Below, piece after piece: positions 14,839-21,972 of a stretch of DNA of 26,166 nt; position 1 is the stretch's first letter, and each line of letters begins with the position of its first letter. Source of the DNA: an uncultured Corynebacterium sp. Lineage in GTDB: Bacteria; Actinomycetota; Actinomycetes; Mycobacteriales; Mycobacteriaceae. The notes under the pieces are model-generated. The model saw nothing but the letters and a program-made list of their open reading frames with translations, was not told where the DNA came from and made no database searches. A program made the translations under genes and the position numbers. The DNA lies in the NCBI RefSeq assembly GCF_946221105.1, contig NZ_CAMICL010000030.1, positions 1 to 26,166 on the forward strand, written 5' to 3'.

Positions 14839-15347
14839 TACGCAAGTCCGCACTGAGCGCCGGAGCTGGGCTCCTGGCGCTCGGTTGCGTTTTGGGCATC
14901 CTCGGCGGCGGGGTGTGGGCGCTGGTGCGGCCCGCCTACGTCGGCGTGGTCGAAGGCGGCGGCCTGCGGGTGGACCAGGCACAAAGCCCCGTCAACGCCG
15001 AGTTCGCCGGCTTCGGCACGTTTGCTCTGCTCACCACCCTGGCGGGTGTCGTGGTGGCGGCGGTCGCGCTGATAGCCGCCAAGCGCGGGAAAGTCCGCGG
15101 GTCGGTGGCCTGGCTGCTCTGGGCCGGGACCGTCAGCGCGGTAGCCGCAGTCGCGCTCTACATCTTCGGCGGCTGGTTCGTGGGGCTGGTCCACCCGCTG
15201 CCATCGCCGGATGCGCTTTCGGACGGCGACACGTTGACCATGGTGCCGCCCGTGCATCCCGGCGCCGCGTGGGCGGCGGGCCCGTTTGCCGCGGTGCTGG
15301 TGTACTGGACCGCGAACCTTCTGGCCTACACCAGGCAAGAACGCTAA
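14829..15347 (+). CDS. DUF2567-like membrane protein
   Basis: The 172-residue protein has about four membrane helices: SAGAGLLALGCVLGILGGGV, FALLTTLAGVVVAAVALIAA, VAWLLWAGTVSAVAAVALYI and AGPFAAVLVYWTANLLAY. An extracytoplasmic loop lies between the first two (YVGVVEGGGLRVDQAQSPVN). This arrangement and the FAGFGTFALLTTLAGVV motif resemble the actinobacterial DUF2567 family of unknown function. The GTG at 14829 overlaps the lipoprotein gene by 10 bases, implying translational coupling, so the pair may act together at the envelope. Its stop codon overlaps the stop of the convergent YbjN-like gene (four bases shared, 15344-15347). Confidence 0.75.
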   Translation: MQLVRKSALSAGAGLLALGCVLGILGGGVWALVRPAYVGVVEGGGLRVDQAQSPVNAEFAGFGTFALLTTLAGVVVAAVALIAAKRGKVRGSVAWLLWAGTVSAVAAVALYIFGGWFVGLVHPLPSPDALSDGDTLTMVPPVHPGAAWAAGPFAAVLVYWTANLLAYTRQER

Positions 15348-16390
15348 CGCCTGCCGGGCCAATCCACCACGGAGTGTCCCGCCGTCTGTTGGCTGACGTG
15401 GTCGATGGCCGCCAGGCACGCCGCCATCGCCGAAACGACGAATTCGCCGACCTGCTCCGGTGCCGCACCCTCGGCCACGAGCATGGTGGACTCGGAATGC
15501 ATGTGGGCGGCGCCGTCGAATTCGTGCAGGTAGGCGGCGGTGGCGCAGGTGCGCTCGTTAACGTCGTTGCACACCAGCCACAGCGGCAGAAACGCCTCGA
15601 GCGCGTCGCGGCCGGTGTCCCACATGCCAGTCACGCGGGCGTAGCGCGGACCCGGTTCGCCGTCGATGGTCAGCGCGAACGCCACGCCGTTGACGCCGGT
15701 GGCGATTACGCCGTCCTCGCCCAAGCCGTAGCGGAAATCCAGCTGCTCCAACGCGTCGGTCAGGCCGCTGATGTCCACCGGCGCGATCTCGCCTGCCGGG
15801 CCCTCTGCTTCTTTGTGGAGCTCCGGCGCGGTGGAGACGTCCTGCCGGCCGCCGCGCGGCAAGTGGCGCAGCGAAGGGTGCCGCCCCAGCAGCACGTCGG
15901 TGTCCTGGGCACGCATGAGCTGCGGCGGCAGCGGCTGGTCCAAACCGGCATCCAAGAAACGTTCGCGCAACCGCCGGTAGAACGCGCTCGCGTGCTCGAG
16001 GGTGTCGGCTAATTCGGCCGCCAGTTGATCGTCGCTAAGCCCATGCTTGATGTGCACACCGCGACGCATCCGCACGCACACATCGCCGGACTCCATCAGG
16101 CGGTAGCTTGCCCACGGTCCCACTCGGTCGTGGTTCCACGTGTTGATGAAGCGGGCGAGCGCCGTCGAATGCTCGAAGTCGGTGGGGATGCGCTCTGCGG
16201 TGTCGATGACCAGCGCCATCGGACGGGAGTAGTCCACCCACAGCGCCACGGTGAAGGCGTGCGCGCCGATGACCAGGCGGTCCGGGCGCACCATCGGCTC
16301 GAAACCGAGGCCCTCCAATACGGCAGCGACGCGCTCGAGAGTGACCTCGCCGGGGCGCTGGCGGCCCACCGGTGCAGCGTGCTTTCCCAT
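15344..16390 (-). CDS. Protein with two YbjN-like domains
   Basis: The 348-residue cytosolic protein looks like two related halves. The first (about 15-160) has VTLERVAAVLEGLGFEPMVR, then ARFINTWNHDRVGPWASYRL and a DQLAAELADTLEHASAFYRR helix. The second (about 205-345) has DISGLTDALEQLDFRYGLGE, FLPLWLVCNDVNERTCATAA and a helix with EQVGEFVVSAMAACLAAIDH. Helix, beta-sheet with an F-x-N-x-W/C-N turn, then helix is the YbjN/type III chaperone-like fold. In actinobacteria, proteins of this type often lie near cell-envelope or metabolic genes, and the function is unknown. A TATGCT box ends 6 bases before the ATG at 16390 on the minus strand, with no ribosome site, so the message is probably leaderless. 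Confidence 0.8.
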   Translation of the reverse strand: MGKHAAPVGRQRPGEVTLERVAAVLEGLGFEPMVRPDRLVIGAHAFTVALWVDYSRPMALVIDTAERIPTDFEHSTALARFINTWNHDRVGPWASYRLMESGDVCVRMRRGVHIKHGLSDDQLAAELADTLEHASAFYRRLRERFLDAGLDQPLPPQLMRAQDTDVLLGRHPSLRHLPRGGRQDVSTAPELHKEAEGPAGEIAPVDISGLTDALEQLDFRYGLGEDGVIATGVNGVAFALTIDGEPGPRYARVTGMWDTGRDALEAFLPLWLVCNDVNERTCATAAYLHEFDGAAHMHSESTMLVAEGAAPEQVGEFVVSAMAACLAAIDHVSQQTAGHSVVDWPGRR

Positions 16391-16396
16391 ACAGCG

Positions 16397-16402
16397 AGCA
16401 TA
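16397..16402 (-). promoter_or_regulatory. -10 box for leaderless YbjN-like gene
   Basis: Minus-strand TATGCT ends 6 bases before the ATG at 16390. No ribosome site is present. Confidence 0.55.
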
Positions 16403-16446
16403 ACGCCCGGGGCGGAGGCAGCGCCCGTGGATTCCGCAGCAGCGTC

Positions 16447-16452
16447 TACAAT
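16447..16452 (+). promoter_or_regulatory. -10 box upstream of the small membrane protein and MFS gene
   Basis: TACAAT matches the -10 consensus well and precedes the GTG at 16492 by about 40 bases, leaving room for the strong AAGGAGGT ribosome site at 16477-16484. No clear -35 was found. Confidence 0.5.
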
Positions 16453-16491
16453 GTCGGCGGAATCGACTTGGTTGTGAAGGAGGTCATTGCG

Positions 16492-16671
16492 GTGTCCGCT
16501 GTCGGGAATCCGATTTTGGTGGTGGTGCTCAGCCTTGTGGCGGGGCTTCTCGTCGGCGGAGTGTGGTCGAGCTACCAACGCGGCGCCCCACGTGCGGTTA
16601 CCGCCGTGCTTGCGCTTTTGGCTGTCATGGCCCTGCTCTTCGCAGCGCTTACGCTTCTGGAGGTGATGTGA
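16492..16671 (+). CDS. Small two-helix membrane protein, unknown function
   Basis: The GTG at 16492 follows a near-perfect ribosome site (AAGGAGGT, 7-base gap). It gives 59 residues beginning MSAVGNPILVVVLSLVAGLL. There are two hydrophobic helices separated by a short polar GVWSSYQRGAPRA turn, and the protein ends in LLEVM. The longer frame reaching back to 16372 overlaps the divergent gene and has no ribosome site. The next gene starts 1 base after its stop, so it is coupled to the MFS permease. In C. glutamicum I recall a small membrane protein in the same place, next to the his genes. Confidence 0.8.
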   Translation: MSAVGNPILVVVLSLVAGLLVGGVWSSYQRGAPRAVTAVLALLAVMALLFAALTLLEVM

Positions 16672-16672
16672 A

Positions 16673-17971
16673 ATGGCATGGTCCAAAGCACCGTTGACCC
16701 GCGGGGAAGTTGAATCGCTGACCAACGTGTGGCGCGCCCGGGGGCTGATCCCGGTGCTCGTCGCGGTGGCTTCAGCGTTCGCGGCGTGGGCGCTGCTGCT
16801 GCCGGTGGTTCCAACTGCCGTGATCGACGCGGGCCAGCCTGCCTCTCTGGCCGGGCTTTCCACCGGTGTGTTCATGTTCGCCACCGTGATCACCCAGGTG
16901 TTTACGCCCAAGGCGCTGAAGACGTTCGGCTTCGGCTGGGTCTTGGCCATCTCCTCGTTGCTGCTGGGCATCCCGGCGTTCGGCTACATGCTCGGCATGG
17001 ACGCTGTGCCGCTTTTGACCGTCAGCGCGATCCGCGGCATCGGCTTCGGTGCGCTGTCCGTGGCGGAAGCCGCGATCATCGCCGAGCTGGTGCCGCTGCG
17101 CCTGCTAGGCAGCGCCACCGGCATCTTCGGCATGGTCGTCGGCCTGGCGCAAATGGTGGCGCTGCCGTCCGGCCTGGCGCTGGTGGAGCGAATCGGCTAC
17201 GACGCGGTGTACGTCATCGCCGCCTGCATCGGCGCGATCTCGCTGGTGGCCTGCCTGGCCATCCCTCCCATCCCGCCGGCGGACCCGGAGGCGGAGACGC
17301 AGCAGAGCGTGCGCGTGCCCATGTGGCACCTCGCACTTGTGCCGGCGCTCGCCTTGATGTTTGTCACCACCGCCTACGGCGCAATCACGAACTTCCTGCC
17401 GGTGTCCATGCGTGAGCTCGACCCGGTCTCCGGCGCCGCGCTGGCGGGCGTGATGCTTGCGGTGCTCAACTTCGCAGCCATGGTGGCGCGCTACGTCGCC
17501 GGCCGCATCATGGACCGCCGCGGCTACCCGGGCAGCGTCATCATCCCGTGCCAGATCATCGCCGCCATCGGTGTCGCGCTGATGGCGATGATCCTGTCCA
17601 TGGAGCTGCCGGCGTGGACGATGCTCATCGCCGCGCTGTTCTACGGCGCCGGCTTCGGTGGGGTGCAAAACGAGGCGCTGACGATGCTGTTTTACCGCCT
17701 GCCGCGCCATAAGACCTCGGAGGCCTCCGCGATCTGGAACATCGGCTTCGACGGCGGCACCGGCTTGGGCTCGACGTTCTACGGCATGCTGGTGGCGCAG
17801 ATGGCGTTTGCCCCGGTGTTCGGCATCGCCTCTGCGGTGATCACGATCGGCCTGGCAATTACGCTGCTGGACCGACAGCTGGGCCGCCACCGCGTGGTGG
17901 AAGTGAACAATCTGTCCGCGCGCCTGAAGTCCGTGCAGGTGCCGCGACCCTACCCGCGCAAGCGCCAGTAG
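16673..17971 (+). CDS. MFS permease, substrate unknown
   Basis: The 432-residue protein has about 12 hydrophobic helices in two sets of six, split by a polar loop near residues 200-215 (PPIPPADPEAETQQSVRVPM). The MFS pattern is visible in ITQVFTPKALKTFGFGWVLA after helix 2 and in VARYVAGRIMDRRGYPGSVI after helix 8, each with the basic loop expected in this superfamily. The ATG at 16673 follows GGAGGTGA by 6 bases and lies 1 base after the small membrane protein stop. In C. glutamicum a comparable permease lies within the histidine cluster, but no substrate is known to me. A HisH-like gene follows with its own -10 box. Confidence 0.9.
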   Translation: MAWSKAPLTRGEVESLTNVWRARGLIPVLVAVASAFAAWALLLPVVPTAVIDAGQPASLAGLSTGVFMFATVITQVFTPKALKTFGFGWVLAISSLLLGIPAFGYMLGMDAVPLLTVSAIRGIGFGALSVAEAAIIAELVPLRLLGSATGIFGMVVGLAQMVALPSGLALVERIGYDAVYVIAACIGAISLVACLAIPPIPPADPEAETQQSVRVPMWHLALVPALALMFVTTAYGAITNFLPVSMRELDPVSGAALAGVMLAVLNFAAMVARYVAGRIMDRRGYPGSVIIPCQIIAAIGVALMAMILSMELPAWTMLIAALFYGAGFGGVQNEALTMLFYRLPRHKTSEASAIWNIGFDGGTGLGSTFYGMLVAQMAFAPVFGIASAVITIGLAITLLDRQLGRHRVVEVNNLSARLKSVQVPRPYPRKRQ

Positions 17972-17984
17972 GCGGCGCGGGAGC

Positions 17985-17990
17985 TAGACT
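17985..17990 (+). promoter_or_regulatory. -10 box for leaderless HisH-like gene
   Basis: TAGACT ends 8 bases before the ATG at 17999, the same hexamer and spacing as upstream of ilvA. There is no ribosome site. Confidence 0.6.
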
Positions 17991-17998
17991 ACGCACCT

Positions 17999-18628
17999 AT
18001 GAGCGAGACAACCCCCAGCCCGAAAACTCCCGCTGTGGCGGTGTTCGACCCGTTTGCGGGTGCGGACCCCGCGGTGGCGGCGTTGCGCGATGCGCTGCGG
18101 GCTGCAGGTGCTCACGCGGAGATCACCTCGGACCCGGCGCACGCCGTCGCCGCGGACGGTCTGGTCGTTGCCGCCTCCGGCGACGCCGCCGAGGCGCTGC
18201 GCGCACTGCGCAAGGCCCAAGCGGACCGCGTGGTGGGGCAGCGCCTCGCCGGTTCGCGCCCGGTGCTCGTCGTCGGCGCCGCCATGGACGCGCTGTTCGA
18301 GCGCGGTGCGGACGGTGCGGCTGGGTTCGGTGAGTGGCCGGGAGGCGTCGACAAGCTTGCTGCTCCCGTGGAGCGCGCGGAGGTTGCGCCTGCGGCAGAC
18401 TCGCTGATGCTGGATCGGGCGCAGGAGTTCGAGTTCAACGCCGCCACCGGAGCCCGCGATTTCGAGCTGAAAGAGGACGAGTTCATCGCCTACCCGAAGC
18501 TGAGCTGGGCGGGCGAGGTGCTGGCCGCGGTAGAAAACGGCCCGCTGTGGGCGACGCGTTTCCACCCTGAAACCTCTGGCGCGGCTGGCGCCGGCGTGCT
18601 GCGCAACTGGATCGCGCAGCTGGGGTAG
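17999..18628 (+). CDS. HisH-like protein lacking the catalytic cysteine (pseudo-amidotransferase)
   Basis: The 209-residue protein aligns by eye along most of its length with HisH, the glutaminase half of imidazole glycerol phosphate synthase. Shared stretches are AADGLVVA (51-58), RVVGQRLAGSRPVL (77-90), FGEWPGGVDKL (110-120) and the C-terminal AAVENGPLWATRFHPETSG, then RNWIAQLG. The canonical GICVGMQ nucleophile motif reads VVGAAMD here, with Gly93 in place of the Cys. The PGVGAF loop reads AASGDA, and the PHMGWN and YFVHSY motifs are unrecognisable. His189 and Glu191 of the triad remain. It should therefore not release ammonia from glutamine. The frame is intact and has its own likely leaderless promoter, so it is not a simple pseudogene. 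hisA and hisF, which normally lie next to hisH, are absent. The IMPase-family gene starts 4 bases downstream. A new binding or structural role is possible but unproven. Confidence 0.72.
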   Translation: MSETTPSPKTPAVAVFDPFAGADPAVAALRDALRAAGAHAEITSDPAHAVAADGLVVAASGDAAEALRALRKAQADRVVGQRLAGSRPVLVVGAAMDALFERGADGAAGFGEWPGGVDKLAAPVERAEVAPAADSLMLDRAQEFEFNAATGARDFELKEDEFIAYPKLSWAGEVLAAVENGPLWATRFHPETSGAAGAGVLRNWIAQLG

Positions 18629-18632
18629 CACG

Positions 18633-19436
18633 ATGACGGATGTGACGGAGCACCTCGAGGCCGCGGAGGCGGCGGTCGACGCTGCCCGCGAGATCTTCGT
18701 CAACGAGCTCGGCGCCGCACCCGCGCTGCACAAAGGTTCCGGCGACTTCGCCACCGCCGCGGATCTGGCGGTAGAGGAGCTGCTGCGCGACAAGCTCACC
18801 GGCGCGACCGGCATCGGCGTGTTCGGCGAGGAGCAGGGCGGCGAGTTGGACGAGCACGCCTGCTGGGTGGTGGACCCCATCGACGGGACGTCGAACTATT
18901 CCACCGGCAACCCCAACTGCGCGATCTTGGTTTCCCTGCTGGTGGAGCGGCAGCCGGTGGTGGCGGTGGTGGACGCGCCGCTGCTGGACATGCGCATGAC
19001 AGCTATCGACGGCCAGCCGGTCCACCTCAACGGCACCGCGCTGCCGCCGCTGAGCGAGGCCACGTCCGCGCCGCACGTCGGCGTCGGTTCCCTGTTTTCC
19101 CGGGACCGGCGGCGCATGCCGTCCAACCGGCGCCTGGATCTGGCGGGCGCGCTGACCCGGGCGCACCTGCGTCCGCGGATCTCCGGTTCGGTGGGCATCG
19201 ACTTGGCCTTCGCCGCCCAGGGCATCTACCAGGCGGCGGTGAGTTTCTCCCCGCACGTGTGGGACAACTCCGCAGGCATCCTGTTGGCGCGCAGCGCAGG
19301 CGCGGTTGCCACCGCGGGCGACGGCACGCCGTGGGAGCCCGGGAAGGTCGGCGCAGTGGTGGGCACCGCCAAGGCCCACGCCGCGGTGATGGAGGCGGTT
19401 CAGGAAGTACACGTTGACGCGGGCGAGGAGGACTAA
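18633..19436 (+). CDS. impA: Inositol-monophosphatase family phosphatase (ImpA-like)
   Basis: The 267-residue protein has the three lithium-sensitive phosphatase motifs: VFGEEQGG with metal-binding Glu at about 66-67, WVVDPIDGTSNYSTGNPNC (about 78-96, metal-binding Asp81 and Asp84), and VWDNSAGILLARSAGA (Asp211). The family hydrolyses small phosphate monoesters such as inositol-1-phosphate, needed in corynebacteria for phosphatidylinositol, lipoglycans and mycothiol. Some members instead act on histidinol phosphate or FBP. The symbol follows the C. glutamicum impA, recalled from the same chromosomal neighbourhood between hisA and hisF; neither is present here. It starts 4 bases after the HisH-like gene and ends 3 bases before the TIGR02234-type gene, so it lies in a tight operon. 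Confidence 0.88.
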   Translation: MTDVTEHLEAAEAAVDAAREIFVNELGAAPALHKGSGDFATAADLAVEELLRDKLTGATGIGVFGEEQGGELDEHACWVVDPIDGTSNYSTGNPNCAILVSLLVERQPVVAVVDAPLLDMRMTAIDGQPVHLNGTALPPLSEATSAPHVGVGSLFSRDRRRMPSNRRLDLAGALTRAHLRPRISGSVGIDLAFAAQGIYQAAVSFSPHVWDNSAGILLARSAGAVATAGDGTPWEPGKVGAVVGTAKAHAAVMEAVQEVHVDAGEED

Positions 19437-19439
19437 CGC

Positions 19440-20132
19440 ATGACCACAGCTGCACAACCCGACAAGAAGGCGGCCCGCGAGGGAGCGATCGCTGTCGGCG
19501 TCGCGGGCGCGCTGACCTGGATCAGCTCGCGGATGGATTGGGTGCGCGCGGAGTTCGTCGACGACATCTCCGGCGGCGGCGAGGCCAGCGTCAACGGCGC
19601 GGACTGGTCCACGGAAACCGGCGCGATTGCGGTGCTGCTGCTCGCCGGCATGGTCGCAGCATTTGCTTTGCGACGCCTCGGCCGCCGCGTCATCGGCGCC
19701 ATCTGCGCCGCGGCGTCCGTTGGCCTGGCAGTGCCGGCCGTGCGTCTGCTCACTGGCGGAGCGGACCCGGAGCGCGTGCACGCCCTGCTCACCGTAGGCG
19801 CGGACGAGGCGCAGCAGGGCAATTCCGCCCCGGCGATTGCGCAGTGGGCCGAAATCACCTCCGCAACGACACTGGTGGCCGGTCCCGGGTTGGCGCTCGC
19901 GGCCGCGCTGCTCGGCCTGGCCGGCGGGGTGCTGTTGATCGCGCGGCCGGGCGAGGATTCGCCGCGGCAGAACAAGTACGAGAAGGAAACCGTGCGCCGG
20001 GAGAAGGTGCGCGAGGACTTGGAGGAGGACCCCCAGTCCGGTCGCGTGCTGTGGGACGCGATCAGCGCGGACATCGACCCGACCGATCCGCAGAGTGGAC
20101 CGGATTTCCGATCCTCGAAGTCCACCCGCTAG
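19440..20132 (+). CDS. TIGR02234/Trp-associated membrane protein
   Basis: The 230-residue protein has about four membrane helices: an N-terminal AIAVGVAGALTWISSRMDWV, then IAVLLLAGMVAAFALRRLGR, RVIGAICAAASVGLAVPAVR and a last one around ATTLVAGPGLALAAALLGLA. The C-terminal tail is charged and cytosolic (about residues 175-230). Layout and position directly before trpC match the TIGR02234 family, found with tryptophan genes in actinobacteria. Its biochemical role is unknown. The ATG at 19440 follows a GAGGAGG ribosome site by about 8 bases. Its TAG stop forms the first three bases of a TAGCCT box that may drive the next gene. Confidence 0.85.
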   Translation: MTTAAQPDKKAAREGAIAVGVAGALTWISSRMDWVRAEFVDDISGGGEASVNGADWSTETGAIAVLLLAGMVAAFALRRLGRRVIGAICAAASVGLAVPAVRLLTGGADPERVHALLTVGADEAQQGNSAPAIAQWAEITSATTLVAGPGLALAAALLGLAGGVLLIARPGEDSPRQNKYEKETVRREKVREDLEEDPQSGRVLWDAISADIDPTDPQSGPDFRSSKSTR

Positions 20133-20135
20133 CCT
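20130..20135 (+). promoter_or_regulatory. Candidate -10 box before the TrpC paralogue
   Basis: TAGCCT overlaps the stop of the upstream gene (20130-20132). It would give a leader of about 35 bases containing the GGGAGGT ribosome site. The case rests on the hexamer and on the same stop/-10 overlap seen before treY and the alarmone synthetase gene. Confidence 0.3.
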
Positions 20136-20176
20136 TATCCGTGACAGGCCAGGCCCCTTGCAACTGGGAGGTAGCC

Positions 20177-20995
20177 ATGCCGGCTCCGAGCACACTCGAC
20201 GACGTTGTCGCTGGTGTGCTTCGCGACGTTGCCAAGCGTGAGGCCGCCGTTTCCTTCAAAGAGATCAAAGCGCGTTCGCGCGATATGGCGCCGACCCGGG
20301 ATGCCCGGGCGGCGCTTTTGCGTCATGGCTGCAGCGTGATTGTGGAGATCAAGCGCAACTCGCCGGTCTTCGGACCCACTGGCGCCGGGCTTTCCAGCAT
20401 CGAGGCGCTGGCCCAGAACATCGAAGCGGGTGGCGCCCACCTCATCGCGTGCCAGACGGAGCGGCTGCGTTTCGACGGCTCCCTGGCCGACATGGCCCAG
20501 GCTAGGGAAGCGGTAGAACTGCCGATGGTGTGCCGCGACGTGATCGTGGACCCGTACCAGATCCACGAGGCGCGCTGCTACGGCGCCGACGCCATCCCGC
20601 TGCAGGTGGGGATCCTGGACCAGGCCCGCTTCGAGGCGCTGCTGGACCGCGCCGAATCCCTCGGCATGGCCGCCGTGGCGGAGGTGCGCACCCCGAAGGA
20701 GGCGGACCGCGCGCTGCGCGCGGGCGTGTCCGTGGTGGCGGTCAACTCCTGGACCTTCGACACCAACAACTTGAACCGCAACGCGTTCGCCGAGATCGCG
20801 CCGGGTCTTCCCAGCGAGGTGATCAAGATCAGCCTCGGCGGCGTGGCCACCCCGCGCGATCTGATCAACGCCGCCTCCTGCGGCGCGGACGCGGTGCTGG
20901 CGGCGGAGGCTGTCATGGCGGCGGGCGATGTGCTCTCCGCGACGCGTTCGCTGGCCACCGCGGGCCAGCACCCCGCGTGCCCGTCGCGACGCTAA
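20177..20995 (+). CDS. trpC: Divergent TrpC paralogue (indole-3-glycerol phosphate synthase-like)
   Basis: The 272-residue TIM-barrel protein is clearly homologous to TrpC. It has VIVEIKRNSP (Glu57, Lys59), the QTERLRFDGSL loop with its Glu, DPYQIHEARCYGADAI, SLGMAAVAEV (Glu169) and APGLPSEVIKIS. Several normally invariant positions differ. VLRKDF reads VCRDV, with Arg120 in place of the general-acid lysine. GVNxRxL reads AVNSWTF, with Asn190 kept. AESG reads SLGG, losing the Glu-Ser pair. This argues for weak or altered catalysis, so the symbol names the family, not a proven activity; a true trpC(F) may lie in the trp operon elsewhere. The ATG at 20177 follows GGGAGGT by 4 bases. An in-frame GTG at 20141 is an alternative. 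It is followed directly by lgt. Confidence 0.82.
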   Translation: MPAPSTLDDVVAGVLRDVAKREAAVSFKEIKARSRDMAPTRDARAALLRHGCSVIVEIKRNSPVFGPTGAGLSSIEALAQNIEAGGAHLIACQTERLRFDGSLADMAQAREAVELPMVCRDVIVDPYQIHEARCYGADAIPLQVGILDQARFEALLDRAESLGMAAVAEVRTPKEADRALRAGVSVVAVNSWTFDTNNLNRNAFAEIAPGLPSEVIKISLGGVATPRDLINAASCGADAVLAAEAVMAAGDVLSATRSLATAGQHPACPSRR

Positions 20996-21012
20996 ATGGC
21001 ACACTGTTTGGC

Positions 21013-21972
21013 GTGCAAACGCTGAATTTGGCCAACATCCCGTCGCCGCCGCAGGGCGTGTGGCACCTCGGTCCCATTCCCATCCGCGCCTACGCGCTGT
21101 GCATCATCACCGGCATTATCGTCGCGATGGCGGTCTCGCTGCGCCGCTACAAGGCGCGCGGCGGCAACCCGGAGACGGTGTGGGACGCGGCGATTGTGAT
21201 CATCCCCGCCGGCATCATCGGCGGGCGCCTGTACCACGTGATCACGGACCACCAGAAGTACTTCGGCGAGGGCAAAAACCCCTGGCAGGCCTTCAACATC
21301 ACCGCCGGAGGCCTAGGCATCATCGGCGCGGTGGCGCTCGGCGCGTTGGCGGTGTGGGTGATGATGCGGCGCAAGGGGCTGCCGATAGCGCCGCTTGCGG
21401 ACGCGATCGCGCCGTCGGTGATCCTCGCCCAGGGCATCGGCCGGCTGGGCAACTACTTCAACCAGGAGCTCTACGGCGCGGAAACCGATGTGCCGTGGGC
21501 GCTGGACATTTACTACCGCGTCAACGAAGCCGGCCAGTACGCCCCGCTGACGGGACGTTCCACCGGCGAGGTGATCGCGAGCGTGCACCCGACGTTCCTC
21601 TACGAGCTGATCTGGAACGTGGCGGTGTTCTTCGTGCTCGTCTGGGCGGACCGCCGCTTCCGCCTCGGCCACGGCCGCGTGTTCTGGCTGTACGTGGCCG
21701 GCTACACGCTGGGCCGGTTCTTTATCGAGTTCATGCGCCGCGACGAGGCGAACCTCATCCTCGGCTTGCGCGTGAACACGTGGGTGTCCGCCATCTTGTT
21801 CATCGTCGCCGTGGTGGTCTTCTTCATGCTGCAAAAGGGCAGGGAGACCCCGGAGGAGGTGGACCCGGAGTACAACCGAGCGCCCACGGCAGACTCCCAG
21901 GATCGGGAGTACCGTGGGGCGCTGAAGAACACGAATGACACCTACGAAGGTGAGGTTGGTACACGTGGATAG
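21013..21972 (+). CDS. lgt: Prolipoprotein diacylglyceryl transferase
   Basis: Lgt moves diacylglycerol from phosphatidylglycerol onto the lipobox cysteine of prolipoproteins, in the cytoplasmic membrane. The 319-residue protein contains the family signature GRLGNYFNQELYG (from about residue 143). It also has the IPSPPQGVWHLGPIPIRAYA opening, GGRLYHVITDHQKYF and FNITAGGLGIIGAVALGALA, with about seven helices. The C-terminal tail after the last helix is polar, as in other corynebacteria. The GTG at 21013 is chosen because the protein then starts MQTLNLANIPSPPQ; a TTG at 21028 is possible. A weak CACACT box at 21000-21005 ends 7 bases before it. The pyk start overlaps its last 8 bases. Confidence 0.94.
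   Translation: MQTLNLANIPSPPQGVWHLGPIPIRAYALCIITGIIVAMAVSLRRYKARGGNPETVWDAAIVIIPAGIIGGRLYHVITDHQKYFGEGKNPWQAFNITAGGLGIIGAVALGALAVWVMMRRKGLPIAPLADAIAPSVILAQGIGRLGNYFNQELYGAETDVPWALDIYYRVNEAGQYAPLTGRSTGEVIASVHPTFLYELIWNVAVFFVLVWADRRFRLGHGRVFWLYVAGYTLGRFFIEFMRRDEANLILGLRVNTWVSAILFIVAVVVFFMLQKGRETPEEVDPEYNRAPTADSQDREYRGALKNTNDTYEGEVGTRG

Noticed and set aside
17999..18628. Calling the HisH-like gene a functional hisH or a pseudogene
   Set aside because: The catalytic Cys and several core motifs are absent, so it is not a functional glutaminase. The frame is complete with a promoter-like box, so it is not an obvious pseudogene either.
18483..20195. A 570-codon minus-strand frame across the IMPase-family and TIGR02234-type genes
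   Set aside because: It is antisense to two recognisable proteins; the composition is Arg/His/Ala-rich and shows no motifs.
20996..20998. ATG just after the trpC stop as the lgt start
   Set aside because: It is not in the lgt reading frame; the in-frame GTG at 21013 is the nearest usable start.
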